Assembly (NCBI RefSeq): GCF_030247195.1
Contig: NC_080671.1
Span: forward strand, 208,447,993 to 208,511,992
Direction of reading: 5' to 3'
Length of the DNA: 64,000 bases
DNA from: Topomyia yanbarensis
Lineage: Eukaryota > Arthropoda > Insecta > Diptera > Culicidae
The position numbers and the translations under genes were made by a program. Below are positions 44,810 to 57,621 of this stretch, one piece after another (position 1 is the stretch's first letter; the number at the start of each line of letters is the position of its first letter). The notes under the pieces were generated by a model, which had not been told where the DNA came from, searched no databases, and saw nothing but the letters and a program-made list of their open reading frames with translations.

Positions 44810-45124
44810 TTAAGCACGAGGGCAGAGCGTTATATAAACGGGAATGTGTCTTATTATTTGATTACAAGGTAGAGTAAAAGTAGAGAAAAGGAAAGAAAGC
44901 AAACGAGGAAAAAAATAAAGCAAAACTTATCTGCAAACAACGTCGATTGTTCCGCACCAGCGAAAACAATGTACTGGATTTACTGCCGGCACCAGCAGAA
45001 TGGCAGCTAACGAACGAACAAAGGATGACCTTCACTCACTTAAATTTACACACCGAACACCACTGTGAAATATAACGATCCGATCCGTTCAAAGGTTGGG
45101 AGACGTATGACACATGGTTATTTT

Positions 45125-46704
<1,580 letters not shown>

Positions 46705-47689
46705 CAACTCCATTTAAAGGGTTACATACCTTTTTGTGAGAAAAATGTCAAGAGTCTTTGAATTTTCGTAAAGGCATATAGCAATGATTTCATTACATCA
46801 AACTTATAATATTTTGGTAATAAATTTTTCAATGAAATATACAAGCATAAGTTTATGAAAATATATTGATAATTGGCGGAGCTATGTCTTTTTCCCAGAA
46901 TCCCACCAATCAACTAATATCCCAAAACTTAGTTGAATAAATAATATTTTTTTCAGCTTTCGGGAACGTTTTTCCTAAAAAAATGCTATTTTAAGTCCTA
47001 AAAATTGTATCAAAAAATTCTCATCCACGAATAAAAAATTTATGCATAAAAAAGGTATCGTTAAGGTACGAGAAAAAAAATTACGATCAATTGAAAAAAA
47101 AAATTGAAGCGTTGAGTGGTTTTTCGGCAATCGTGATCAAGGAAAAACCAATTTTGGAAAAACGACATTTCGAGAAAATCGAGTTTAAAAGTTCAAGTTA
47201 CCACTGCTCATGGTAGACGAAGCGCGCTCGGAAGCGCTGTAACTTTCGATCTATTTCTCGGATCCTTATAAAAATTTGGAAAATATTCTCAAGGAGTTGT
47301 ACTTTCAGAAAAAGTAATAAAAAAAATCTATTTCTTGCAAAATAAAAAGGTATGTAACACCTTAACAATAAATTATTATTTAATTTGCTATTTCTAATGT
47401 AAAATAGGTTAGGGATGACATGAGAAAAGTCATTTGTGGAAAAAGTTGGGGGTATGGGGACATTTTATGAAAAAAATTGGTTTGTAGAGTTAGGGCAGAT
47501 TTCTTCACCCTCGCTTAACTTTTAAACCAGGTTCACCAGTACGTTTAAACCTGGCTTAAGTTTAAGTGAGGGTGAAGAATTCGGTCCTTAATGTCAAAAT
47601 ATTGAATGTTTTTGAATTTCTTACGTAACGAATCTCTTTTTATTTTGTTTCTAAGTTTTTCCACGTGCAACAAGGTGCATTTTATGGAA
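46705..47689. other. AT-rich intron with a small foldback
   Basis: No gene. At 47501-47579 ttcttcaccctcgcttaac is inverted as …agtgagggtgaagaa, around an inner pair of aaaccaggtt / aaacctgg, making a 79-bp hairpin. Confidence 0.55.
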
Positions 47690-49991
47690 ATTGATTGAAG
47701 AATAACATAAATAAATGCAGGAGCAAATGATAAAACTTAATATGAATTATGCTATATTTCACCCTAAGAAGAAAAATTGGGTAAACACTAATATGAATGA
47801 CAAAAGGCCCCATGACCCCAACTCGTGTTCGAACGAAGATCGCAAAGGTTCCAGTCAATTTTGAAGATTTTTTTCACATTAGAAAAATTGCAAAATATGT
47901 ACGATTTGCACCACGGAGTAGAAAAATCAGGAAAAATGTGTGATTTTGGGGACAAAATGATCCAGTACCCCACTTTTCCTTATTTTTTGAGGAACTGGAA
48001 ATAACTCCATTCAAATACTAAGTTTATTTCCTTCAAAAAGAGGTCTGAATTGTAATTTTCTGAGGTATACTTCAAAAGTTAATTTTAGTATATTTTATCT
48101 CCATATTTTCCCATAGCACCAATTTCAAAAACTTCAAGCAAAAATACAGAAAATACATCATTTGGTTCAACTCTATCTAAATTGGACCCCAAAACCTATT
48201 TTTTGTATCGAAGTGAACATATAAATTAAGAAGAACCACAAAGTATTCAAAAACATCCGTTAGGAACATGTAAACCGCCAGGGTAACATTGATTGAAGAA
48301 TAATATAAATATATGCAGGAGCAAATGATAAAACTTAATATGAATTATGCTATATTTCACCCTAAGAAGAAAAATTGGGTGAACACTAATATGAATGACA
48401 AAAGGCCCCATGACCCCAACTCGTGTTCGAACGAAGATCGCAAAGGTTCCAGTCAATTTTGAATATTTTTTCACATTAGAAAAATTGCAAAATATGTACG
48501 ATTTGCATCACGGAGTAGAAAAATCAGGAAAAATGTGTGATTTTGGGGACAAAATGATCCAGTACCCCACTTTTCGACTCATTTACACGTGTTGAGACTT
48601 TGAGCACCATACCAGTGAATGTACGTACCGGCTTTTGTAATTTTTTTGTGATTTCGTTCCGTGAAAAATTTAATGTGCAAATTTAACCTGAACTGTTTTG
48701 TGGCGAAAGATTTTGAAGCGAATGGCCGACGTGTGCGCATATTTATTGGTAGCACAGAGCGGGACGAAAACTAATCAATCAATAATTATCCCGAAAGTCT
48801 GCAGATCAAAAAGGAGGAAGACTAGTGCGACAACTATGCGATTTACACCTGCATACGGAGCTCCGGTCGTAATTGTACAATTTGTCACCGGGTCGGGTGA
48901 GAGATTTCCAATGATAGATTTTTTACCAATCGCGGATTAAAAATACATACTGCTACCGAACATTGAAAAGTTGGTTTCCATTTGCAAGTATGTTCGTCGA
49001 AAAAGGTGGAAACAACGAGTGCGCCGTAAATGGGGAAAAATATGTAAACCCGGCTGCACTCAGCATCATTAGAAGACCAAAACGTCAGAACTTGTTAATG
49101 ACATAGGAAAGCAGCAGTGTCTTTCGGTGACTGTGCAAATTCTCGATGTCCGTTATATCCGTGTGGAATCTTCAAGTCTGTTGCAACACGTCGCTCTTAC
49201 GATACCTTCCCCAGTACTCGAGTAGTACGGCATACTCAGATAGAGCAAGACTAGAAGACGTGCCATTGAATATAATGGTTAAAACACTACAAGCAGACTA
49301 CACGAAGAATGTGGTAGAACGCGGTACCTGAAGCCTGTTCCCGTTGCAGGGCATTCAAAAGAATTTGGTGAGATCAATCCAATTTATTGTTATTTTTTAG
49401 TTCATTATATAATTCTTACCGCACCATAATAGTTATATCCACTTATCCACTTCCCGTTTCCCTTCCCTACTAACAAACTCTTCCATCCGTAATACCTATG
49501 AAGATTGCGTGGGTTCCCCGTATCTTCTAAAGTAGGTATACAACTAACATTCCCTTCCCTTTAGCGATCGTAAGGACATGGCCAGGTGTGCAGTGTGCAT
49601 CACTGTATCAGCCACCCATGATGAGTGCGGTCGTTTTTGCTATGCTATGCTATGCTAAAATGATCCAGTACCCCACTTTTCCTTATTTTTTGAGGAACAG
49701 GAAATAATTCCATTCAAATACTAAGTTTATTTCCTTTAAAAAGAGGTCTGAATTGTAATTTTCTGAGATATACTTCAAAAGTTAATTTTAGTATATTTTA
49801 TCTCCATATTTTCCCATAGTACCAATTTCAAAAACTTCAAGCAAAAATACAGAAAATACATCATTTGGTTCAACTCTATCTAAATTGGACCCCAAAACCT
49901 ATTTTTTGTATCGAAGTGAACATATAAATTAAGAAGAACCCCAAAGTATTCAAAAGCATCCGTTAGGAACATGTAAACCGCCAGGGTAACA
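47690..49991 (+). repeat. ~600-bp tandem duplication, second unit interrupted
   Basis: Unit 1 is 47690-48288. Unit 2 is 48289-49991 minus the insertion at 48576-49656 and one copy of its target duplication, leaving about 597 bp. Both run from tgattgaagaata to catgtaaaccgccagggtaa with few differences. Confidence 0.85.
48576..49656 (+). mobile_element. 1.08-kb insertion with 25-bp target duplication and (TATGC)n tail
   Basis: The 25 bp at 48551-48575 are repeated exactly at 49657-49681, and the undivided site is visible in the neighbouring duplicated unit. The insert ends in tgctatgctatgctatgct, a short-repeat tail. A long target duplication plus a simple-repeat tail indicates target-primed insertion. 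RTE-type elements and their non-autonomous derivatives often have such tails, so an RTE-derived retroposon is likely but inferred. Open frames of 80 and 61 residues inside are unrecognised. Confidence 0.75.
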
Positions 49992-51477
49992 ATTTAGCAC
50001 TGGGTGGAAATATACCTATTTTTGACTATAAACTCTGAAGAGTGTATTTGTTTACATAAAATTCACAGTTTATAAAGAAATTAAAGAAATTAAAAACTCT
50101 GATAAAATTATGCTCACCGCTGTTTGGTACCGCTCACGTTAAAGTTGTAAATTTTTGTTCATTTTAGCGTTGGTTATATGTGTACAGATAGGTTTAGAAA
50201 ATTTTGTTTAACATTTGTGTATAAGTAACATAGGGTTAGATAGGCTCCAATTCTTCGATTGCTATACACTGAAATCCATTCGGTGAAGAAAATAACAAAA
50301 CAAATTCTTGTTTTCCTAATTAGTTGATTTTAACAGAAAAATGAAAAACGAAACTAAATTTTCTCTTAATTTTGCGAGATTCTCAAATAATAGTTATTGA
50401 TAATTAATATTGATTTTGATTCAAGACACACATCATACGAAATGACATCAAAGTAGCCAAGAGGCACACCTTACTGAAATACATCAAGGTAGCGACAATA
50501 ACTATTTCATACACGCTGGGCATAACGGTTATGCAGGTAGGTAGTCGTCTCAGCTTGGAAAGCTTGTTTTAGCCCGGACGCAACTACCAGTACACAAAAA
50601 TCAGCAATTCAACTGACTTCATTTTGGTTTTACCTAGTTTTTCTTTAGAAAACATTTCAATAAAGGAATGATTTTGATTGACATTTTTTTCAATACATGT
50701 AGGTATACTGAAAGTTGAACGTACTGTCGAAAATTGTCAAAATCATTATATTTCAGATTTAGTCGATTATATAGTAAAATTTCAGTTATTAACAAATGTA
50801 ATATGCAATATGATAATTATTTTTCATCTTTTGAGATTCCAAACTAGATCTGGAATAAGTATGAAGATTTTTTGCAGTGCTGGCTGTCTAAATAGAAAAG
50901 AAATAAAAATTATTTCTTTCATCTAAAATTGAAATCATCAATCAATTACCAACAATCCTTAAATAGCTTTGGCTATTTCGTCTCATTTAAGAGTGCAGTT
51001 TATAAAAAGATAACATTATGAGAAAAATAACTTTACATTATATTTACGTGTGAATTACTGGCATACGGAGTATTTCTACAATTTAATTCCATACCTTCAT
51101 CCGTCGGTCGGTGAAACAAAACGTTTGAAATATCCTATGTTGTATTTTACGATGAAGCAGTTTAATTCAACAATGAGATTAGTTGAATTCCAGTCGTATG
51201 TGTCTTGGCTGAAAAGGTAGTGTAACGGCATATGCAATTGAGTCTGAACTAAAACAAGCGTTACAAGCTGAGACAAGCTTCTCAAGCTTCAGCTCAGGTA
51301 GGCTTTCTAAGTTTTGTGCTAGGCTGAAACGTTCATGTCCAGACAGAAACTGACAGCATCAAACCAACAACGTTGGATTATTGTTTTCAACAAAAATTTA
51401 GTTCGCCCAAATATTAACTAGACGAAACCAAAAACTCAACTAATTTTTTAGTTGAAATTGTGATGAATCGGTTTTCC
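49992..51477. other. AT-rich intronic stretch
   Basis: No gene recognised. The longest frame (82 residues at 50678) looks like chance. Confidence 0.5.
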
Positions 51478-51484
51478 GTGTACA

Positions 51485-52390
51485 AAAAAGAGTTGTATGG
51501 ATTATGCTGCCGACTGATAGCTTCCAGCGAGAGTGCTGTTTCGTGTTTTATTTTGGTCGTGAGGAAGGCGGCCATCGAGTTTTAATTAGATAGTGACGGA
51601 CCACAGCCACAAACAGACGTTCGAAAAATTTGTTTCTTTTTTTCGGGACAGTTTCCCGCCATCGTAACTCAGTTCAGTGCGCGAGTGCGACGGCAAATTA
51701 AATCCGTCAATAGTGTCCGAGTGTGGTCCGGGCATTCGTGAAAAGTCCTGGTGTAGGGTCGCCGAAACTGGAAGCTAACCGCCAAGGAGCTACTCGCTTC
51801 CCCGGCTAAACAAAAAGGACCCAAGTGACACCAGTACCGTTCTCACTGTGGAGGATCAGCGGAACGAGCCTAGCTCTCCTCCACAGTTAATCGACAAGAA
51901 GAACGAAGCAGGGCGGACAAAGGTTCCCCCTGAGGTAGGCCACTGCGGTGCCTACCTGGGCCATTCACGGGGAGTCAGTGGACCCGGCGATTATTCGCCC
52001 TGTCGCTAGGTTCCAACAAAAGAGCAAAGCTCACCTCCCTAGCTAATTATCAAGGACCACGGCCGGAGCAGCCCTCTAAATTCGGGAGAACTTGGCCGTT
52101 GTGTTCCTGGCCGGTCGGACGCAACAGAGACCATCCGCCAGCGACAACAGAGCATCCAGCATCAACAGCAAAGGTGAATCGAAAAATATAAAGTCGGTAA
52201 ATTTTATTTGTTTTTTTCCCTTTTTGTTTATTGCGTAACGAAAATCCAAAATTCCGGTAGAAGCACCTAGGCCGCCCTGGAAAGAAGGGTCCGCCGAGCA
52301 AACAAGAACCCGAATAGTGGAATAACCCCTACTTACACTAATTACAATTGTAAATTGTGATATTTTTGCTGTGAGCGTCATATCCCAACA
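51485..52390 (-). mobile_element. GC-richer block, possible solo LTR
   Basis: The block stands out by base composition. On the minus strand it begins TGTTGGGATATGACGCTCAC, an LTR-like start, with AATAAA near 52230. GTGTACA occurs on both sides (51478-51484 and 52391-52397). The far end lacks a clean TG/CA terminus, so the LTR reading is unproven. It could instead be the 5' UTR of a non-LTR element on the + strand (gtgcgcgagtgcgacggc at about 51680). Confidence 0.35.
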
Positions 52391-52545
52391 GTGTACATAT
52401 TTCTTCGTTTTATATTTCTAAAAAGATACTTCTTGATTTTTGTAAATTAATCTCGCCGGACACTCGAAAGCCAACATATGGAATTACAGCATAGAGTATT
52501 ACATATTGACAAAAACATGCTTTTACTATGTTATATTTGAATATA

Positions 52546-52660
52546 CCCTAATAAACATCTTGATCATGATTCAAGAGCCTAACGACCTGTTCATTCAAAC
52601 AATATGTAGAATCGTAGGACTACATGGGTTAAAGTTCGTGTATAATATTGTTTATTAGGG
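52546..52660. mobile_element. TA-flanked MITE, 115 bp
   Basis: CCCTAATAAACA at the left and TGTTTATTAGGG at the right, with TA at 52544-52545 and 52661-52662. Confidence 0.75.
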
Positions 52661-52662
52661 TA

Positions 52663-52819
52663 CCCAGTTAAGATCAGCCGGAATGCTGGCTGGTTCTAAT
52701 TCGTATTCCGGCTCCAGTAACACAACCGATTCTAGTTAGAATCGGTTATGTCACTGGAGCCGGAGTTCGAATTAGAACCAGCCAGGTCTCCGGTTAATTT
52801 CCGGCTGAACATTACTGGG
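52663..52819. mobile_element. TA-flanked hairpin MITE, 157 bp
   Basis: CCCAGTTAAGATCAGCCGGA is inverted at the right as TTCCGGCTGAAC..ACTGGG. The interior is also palindromic (ggctccagtaaca / tgtcactggagcc). TA lies at 52661-52662 (shared with the MITE to its left) and 52820-52821. Confidence 0.8.
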
Positions 52820-52821
52820 TA

Positions 52822-52856
52822 TCTTTAACATGTCAGTCTTGCCCCCAGTTCCCCTA
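52822..52856. repeat. One terminus of an AGGGGAACTGGGGG-family element
   Basis: tcttgcccccagttcccc followed by TA matches the right TIR of the element at 35769-37437. The nearest candidate partner is taggggaaactgtgggtaag at 38881, 14 kb away; pairing is uncertain. Confidence 0.55.
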
Positions 52857-53307
52857 GAGATATTTTTAGCCCATCCAATGAGATCCAATGATTATATCAA
52901 AAATTCTAAATGATCAAACCAAAACTTTCCGAGAACTTATTGAATAGATAAAAATGCTCGTGATTATTACAGGGAATGTTATAATTTAACGGGTAAAATT
53001 AAAAATTACTGTTTCACTGATTGGTAAAATAATGGAAATTCATTTATTTTAATGCTTATCGAACGAAGTGGATCAGCGTAATACATAATACGTTTGTTGA
53101 CGGACTTTAATGCGATGGAGTGCAAAGTTGATGCAAAAAAAGGAAGTGAAATGATTTTTTTCAAATTTAATGCAAAGTTGTTATATATTCCTAGAATGAT
53201 AGGGACCTAGATCAGAAGTGATCTGCCCCTACGTGTGAACCGTGAATTTGATTGAATTGAAAAAAAAAAAATATTCTTGAAGAGCTCGATCCCTAATTTC
53301 ATTTAAC

Positions 53308-53581
53308 CACAGATAACAGACATTTAGGCTAGAACAAAATTTCTTCAGAAACCTGTGTAAACTTTTAAATTGATAAACGTTGGAAATTCGTGTGTCACTA
53401 TTGCCATCTACGCAACTGTTTGCTACACGTATTTGACAGCTGCAATCCAACAACATTGCATCGATAACTGCGCCACCTACAAACGTTTGCCAAACATGTT
53501 TCAGACGTTTGATTGATTCTGAATTTCAGTAGCGGGTATTTACACACGTTTTGAATCGAGCATAAACGTCTGTTATCTGTG
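53308..53581. mobile_element. MITE with 7-bp duplication, near NPDC1 last exon
   Basis: CACAGATAACAGAC at the left and GTCTGTTATCTGTG at the right. ATTTAAC lies at 53301-53307 and 53582-53588. The termini resemble those of the element at 63610-63905, which also has a 7-bp duplication. The right end lies about 110 bp before the splice acceptor. Confidence 0.75.
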
Positions 53582-53690
53582 ATTTAACGTACAATAATAA
53601 CTTGTTCAAATTGATTAGTTACTCTTACATCCCGTTCGAAATTATTTATCTATGACATGATAAAAGTACTGTATCTGTGCTTTTTTACAG

Positions 53691-53837
53691 ACAGGAGAAA
53701 TGGAAGTTAAGAATCCCATGTTCTTAGATGACACAACACTGACACCCAAAGGTGTGCAGCCTCATACGGCAGGGATACAACCAAAAGTACCACCTGGCAC
53801 TAAGCAATCATCGGACAGCAGACATACACCGGAGTGA
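53691..53837 (+). CDS. NPDC1-like: NPDC1/CAB-1-like protein, last coding exon
   Basis: It follows the acceptor gcttttttacag and is read in phase 0 from the exon ending at 30144. The joined junction reads ECPGLAPTGEMEVKNPMF, the diagnostic signature of the NPDC1 family (ECPGLAPTGEMEV[RK]NP[LM]F in other animals). The exon adds 48 residues: LDDTTLTPKGVQPHTAG..., then a less conserved Pro/Ser/Thr-rich tail ending at TGA (53835-53837). No membrane segment is in this exon; it is the cytoplasmic end of the protein. The frame is undamaged, which supports a functional gene. A search for upstream exons in flanking sequence is needed to complete the model. Confidence 0.92.
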   Translation, partial: TGEMEVKNPMFLDDTTLTPKGVQPHTAGIQPKVPPGTKQSSDSRHTPE

Positions 53838-54494
53838 ATATAAGAAAATTTAGAGTGAATACAGAGAAAATAACGAATTATCTTCCAAATGTAAACAAAT
53901 TATTTTGAAGACTATAAAATTATAGGTGTATTGGTTGTGGTTGGAGACGTAATATGCAATTCAATCTAGATTTCAATCTTGAATGAAAATGATTGAACAA
54001 CATAGAATTTTGCAGTACCTTGATTGGCGAATGCGAAGACAAGATTAAGCAAAACTGTAATTTAATTAAAAAAGTTCAATTCTATACCGTTTATTCAAAA
54101 CGTCATATCTAACAAATGTAAACAAATTATGCCAAAGAAAAGCCAAGCATTGACTCTTTATCGTCCACAAATAATAGAGAAAAATAATAACTTTTTACAT
54201 GTTAATTTTATCTCGTCAAAATGTCACATATAGTATACCAAAGTTTTGCTAATATTTTGTTGATGTGATGTTTTGCGTTGTGATGTTTTTCCAAGTCGAC
54301 TGTAGTTAGCATCTTTTTCCAATGCCAAACCTCATATCTACACTCATGGTTGCAATACAGCACATGAAATATATCACAACTACAAGCCAATATATCAAAA
54401 CGTCACGGTAAAATGTGCCATCTACAAACGGTGTTGCCAAGACCACATATGTAAAAGAGCCTAATAGCAAAAATGATCTGCAAAATGTAATAAA
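53838..54494 (+). other. Probable 3' UTR of NPDC1-like gene
   Basis: AT-rich sequence after the stop. The first canonical AATAAA is at 54489-54494. The 19-nt string acaaccaaaagtaccacct from the last exon recurs at 54735-54753. The true transcript end is not provable from sequence. Confidence 0.45.
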
Positions 54495-54859
54495 ATAATA
54501 GTTATCAATTATCTCCCTGTTATCTTCGCAAAAAACATGTAATATGCTTATACGATCCTGCAATGAGTAAATGCAGAGGTGATAGTACAATTAATAGCCT
54601 TCTGTGTGCTTTAATTGTTAAATGAATTTAAAAGTTGCTAGCATATTTTTGCAAGCGATTTTCTCCGTTTCACGTTTCTGTTAGATATGATGTAATGAAA
54701 AAACGCTCTAGAATTAATAAGGAAAGTAAGAATCACAACCAAAAGTACCACCTTCAGTTGTGGTATTGCGAGATTGAGGTCAAAGGGCTTGATATTTTTG
54801 ACAAATGACGTTGAATCAGGTGGAAAATCTCATTCACGCACTCTCCTTTCATATACATA

Positions 54860-55178
54860 GGGTGAAGAGCCTATTTTCGTCTTGTTTCTATTACCACCCG
54901 ACCCATTTGAAGCCGTTGGTTAGAGTAGTGTCTGCCATCTTTGTTCAACGCACTGAGTCAAATGGTAATTCAACGATAGGGGCAATCGATTCAAGTTTTC
55001 GTTGCGCTCAAACACGAGAATTTCACTGTTTTAAGCATATTTGTGTTACTATCTTGGTTGTTAATAACTAAGCAAAGCAGCTGATGCGAATTTGTACGTA
55101 TTTTACTGATTGTAAAACGAGTAATTAATTGATTAGTGAGGAACACTCCTTAATATGGTGAAAATAGGCGCTTTATCC
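54860..55178. mobile_element. TA-flanked MITE, 319 bp
   Basis: GGGTGAAGAGCCTATTTTCG at the left and the inverse of GAAAATAGGCGCTTTATCC at the right, with TA at 54858-54859 and 55179-55180. Confidence 0.65.
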
Positions 55179-55816
55179 TATATGTCCATACACATTTCAA
55201 CTGTGTTGGTGTTCTAGACGTCAAATAACACGGTGCTACTAAAGAGCAAGATGGAGAGAAAGTGGAAACGTTTGACACTTTTGAGTGTATTAGTATTATA
55301 CTTGCAAAATTAAGCGTGGCGACCGGGGCCGCACGATGAAAAGTGAGAAAAGGCCGAGCTTCCCTTCGGATCTATCGATTAGAACATTTATTAACACTTT
55401 TTACCTCGAAAAAAAACCGATTAAATTAACTATGACCGAACCGAAACAAAAGTTATGGCAACAGAAGGGCCGGCTACGTCAACTGTTTGTGCTTTTCTTC
55501 TTCATATCCTCTTGTGAAAAATGACAACCGCACTCACCCACAGAAAAAAATGTGCACACCTGTATCCGTCTTGACTAAAGATACTACAATAACAAAGAGA
55601 CGCCATCTTAATTCAGTGAAAACAATTCAACTTGCAACCAAGCTACGGGTCACAAGCAACACTGCAAATGTGCAAGCCTCACAAAACTTGTTTGTTATTA
55701 TTCCGAATCTGAATGTTTCTTCTAGCTAAAATGAAAATCTGCTGCGACTGGTCTGCTAAAGTTTCTCGACCAGCTGAAACATAGTTATATCCACAGGAAT
55801 AGTCTTTTGCAGCAGC
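55179..55816. other. Unrecognised stretch
   Basis: Open frames of 60-80 residues only; I see no gene or repeat ends. Confidence 0.4.
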
Positions 55817-56273
55817 CTGGTGCTTACAGAGTGGTGGCGAGAAGCTGAGCAAGTGCTGGTACTGACAGTAGGATGCGATATGCGAGAAACCTGCTTGCAG
55901 CATATCAAATGGAGCCTGTCAGAGTAAAAGCAGGCAATCGGCGCCGATCCGCTCAGCTTTCACTCTGACATCATCCCTTTGGTTTGCAGCAAGCAGGTTT
56001 CTCGCATATCCCATCCTACTGTCAGTACCAGCGCCTGCTCAGTTTCTCGCCGCCACTCTGTAAACGGCCTAAGGGTGCTTACAGAGTGGCCGCGAGAAAC
56101 CTTCTTGCAGCATATCAAATGGAACCTGTCAGAGTAAAAGCAGGCAGTCGGCGCCGATCCGCTCAGCTTTCACTCTGACATCATCCCTTTGGTTTGCAAC
56201 AAGCAGGTTTTTCGCATTCTATTGTCAGCATCAGCGCCAGCTCAGCTTCTCGCCGCCACTCTGTAAGCACCCT
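55817..56273. mobile_element. Two adjacent foldback MITEs (GTGCTTACAGAGTGG family)
   Basis: Unit 1 (55817-56070) and unit 2 (56072-56273) both start with ggtgcttacagagtgg and end with the inverse ccactctgtaa. They share an interior (atcaaatggarcctgtcaga, ctttcactctgacatcat). Unit 2 has complete ends AGGGTGC...GCACCCT. Confidence 0.8.
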
Positions 56274-56283
56274 AATGGCGATT

Positions 56284-56396
56284 TCGCTTGAACCTGAAAC
56301 TGAGCCAGGTTCTAACCCCAACCGCTGTCAGTTCATACATTTTGACAGCAGTTGGGGTTAGGAACTGACTCAGTTTCGCCTCAAACGAAAACCACA
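56284..56396. mobile_element. Short hairpin MITE
   Basis: aacctgaaactgagccagg...ccccaaccgctgtca pairs with tgacagcagttgggg...ctgactcagtttcgcct around a loop of about 12 nt. Related text at 57455-57500 and 59380 flanks a Transib-like insertion, so a second copy exists there. Confidence 0.7.
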
Positions 56397-56419
56397 TAAG
56401 ACAAGACAACTAGAGCACT

Positions 56420-56550
56420 CTAGTTAGAGTGCGGCCAAGACGTGTTTGACGTATCCAAACGAGCAGAAATCTGACGTATTTCTATGGTGAATACGTCAAA
56501 TTTCATGTTCGTTTGGATACGTCATGGCTTCTTGGCCGCACTCTAACTAG
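56420..56550. mobile_element. MITE with CTAGTTAGAGTG termini, copy 1
   Basis: CTAGTTAGAGTGCGGCCAAG is inverted at the right. Inner inverted blocks tgacgtatccaaacga / tcgtttggatacgtca make it a foldback. Confidence 0.8.
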
Positions 56551-56607
56551 ACTAAAGACAACTAGTAAGCGATTTCTGGAGCCCAAATGACGTCTTCTAA
56601 TTGGATA

Positions 56608-57009
56608 ATTAGAGCACTCTAGTTAGAGTGTGGCCAAGAGGCCATGACGTATCCAAACGAACATGGAATTTGTCGTATACACAATAGAAATACGTCAAAT
56701 TTCATGTTCGTTTGGATCAATGAGGTATATATAGGTGTGGCAGAACACACGGTTTGCTAGTGTTGGCAACCAAAAATATGTAAACAATCCAGAAGCACAA
56801 CGGGTCGACGTCATAGCGGTCACACGATTCAATGGGAGCGGAACGACCGCTATGACGAAAGCAAGTCGATTTATACTGTGATCACTCACACCACTCATGT
56901 ACGATTCATCTTACGAATACTAAAGTGCCATCTTTGCCAGACCTGTATATACAACATTGCGTTTGGATACGTCATGGCCTCTTGGCCACACTCTAACTAG
57001 AAAGCTCTA
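56608..57009. mobile_element. MITE with CTAGTTAGAGTG termini, copy 2 with nested insertion
   Basis: It has the same termini as copy 1, extended by AGAGC / GCTCT. About 230 bp (56725-56951), bounded by gtatatataggtgtggcag and the inverse of tgccagacctgtatatac, are inserted in its right arm. Confidence 0.75.
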
Positions 57010-57621
57010 GACAAATGGGATACTGTTTTCGTTACCACAGGGCCCATTTCGCAGTGTTGGCATCATGATCAATGCAAGTTGCCTATTGAAAATAATTTGA
57101 ATTCGTCAATTCTGTATCGTAAATATTTAATATTAACGCTGAATATTTGAATAAAGACTCGACATATTAATCATTTGTTTACCATTCATATATTAGTTTC
57201 CTTCCGATCGAATACCTGTCAGTAGAATTCATATGAATCAAAATCTTTCCGAATTATTTTTGAAGAACATTTGTATTTATGTGTGTATTTGCGACGTTGG
57301 CCTGTTAGCGTATTTGCAATATTCAAATTTACTATTCTCGTGTATGATTAGAATGTTGCTGACCTATGTATACATTGTATAGAAAGAAAACAAAATATAG
57401 AGATGTCGAGTCAGTATCCAGTGATTCTGCATTTTTATTGTCGTTTTTGCTTGAGGCAGAAGCTGACTCAGTTTCGGACCTAACTGCTGTCAACCCGTTT
57501 GTTTGAAGCCAGTTTAGAACGTAGGTTATGCGCCATTGAACTGAAAACCGATTTGGGTTCCAACCTGAAATATATTTCGGTCTCGCTCACACCTCAGCTC
57601 ACACCTCAGCTCACACCACCG

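Larger units (their letters stand above)
38936..45108 (-). mobile_element. I/Loner-type non-LTR retrotransposon, near full length
   Basis: The 16-bp target duplication gacacatggttatttt lies at 38920-38935 and 45109-45124. On the minus strand there is a 5' UTR, intact ORF1, ORF2 (endonuclease, reverse transcriptase, RNase H), a 3' UTR of about 850 bp and a short A-rich tail. RNase H downstream of the polymerase places it in the I superfamily (I, Loner, LOA and relatives). ORF2 has a nonsense codon and frameshifts, so it is probably immobile. The 3' UTR matches that of the copy at 62222-64000. Confidence 0.9.
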
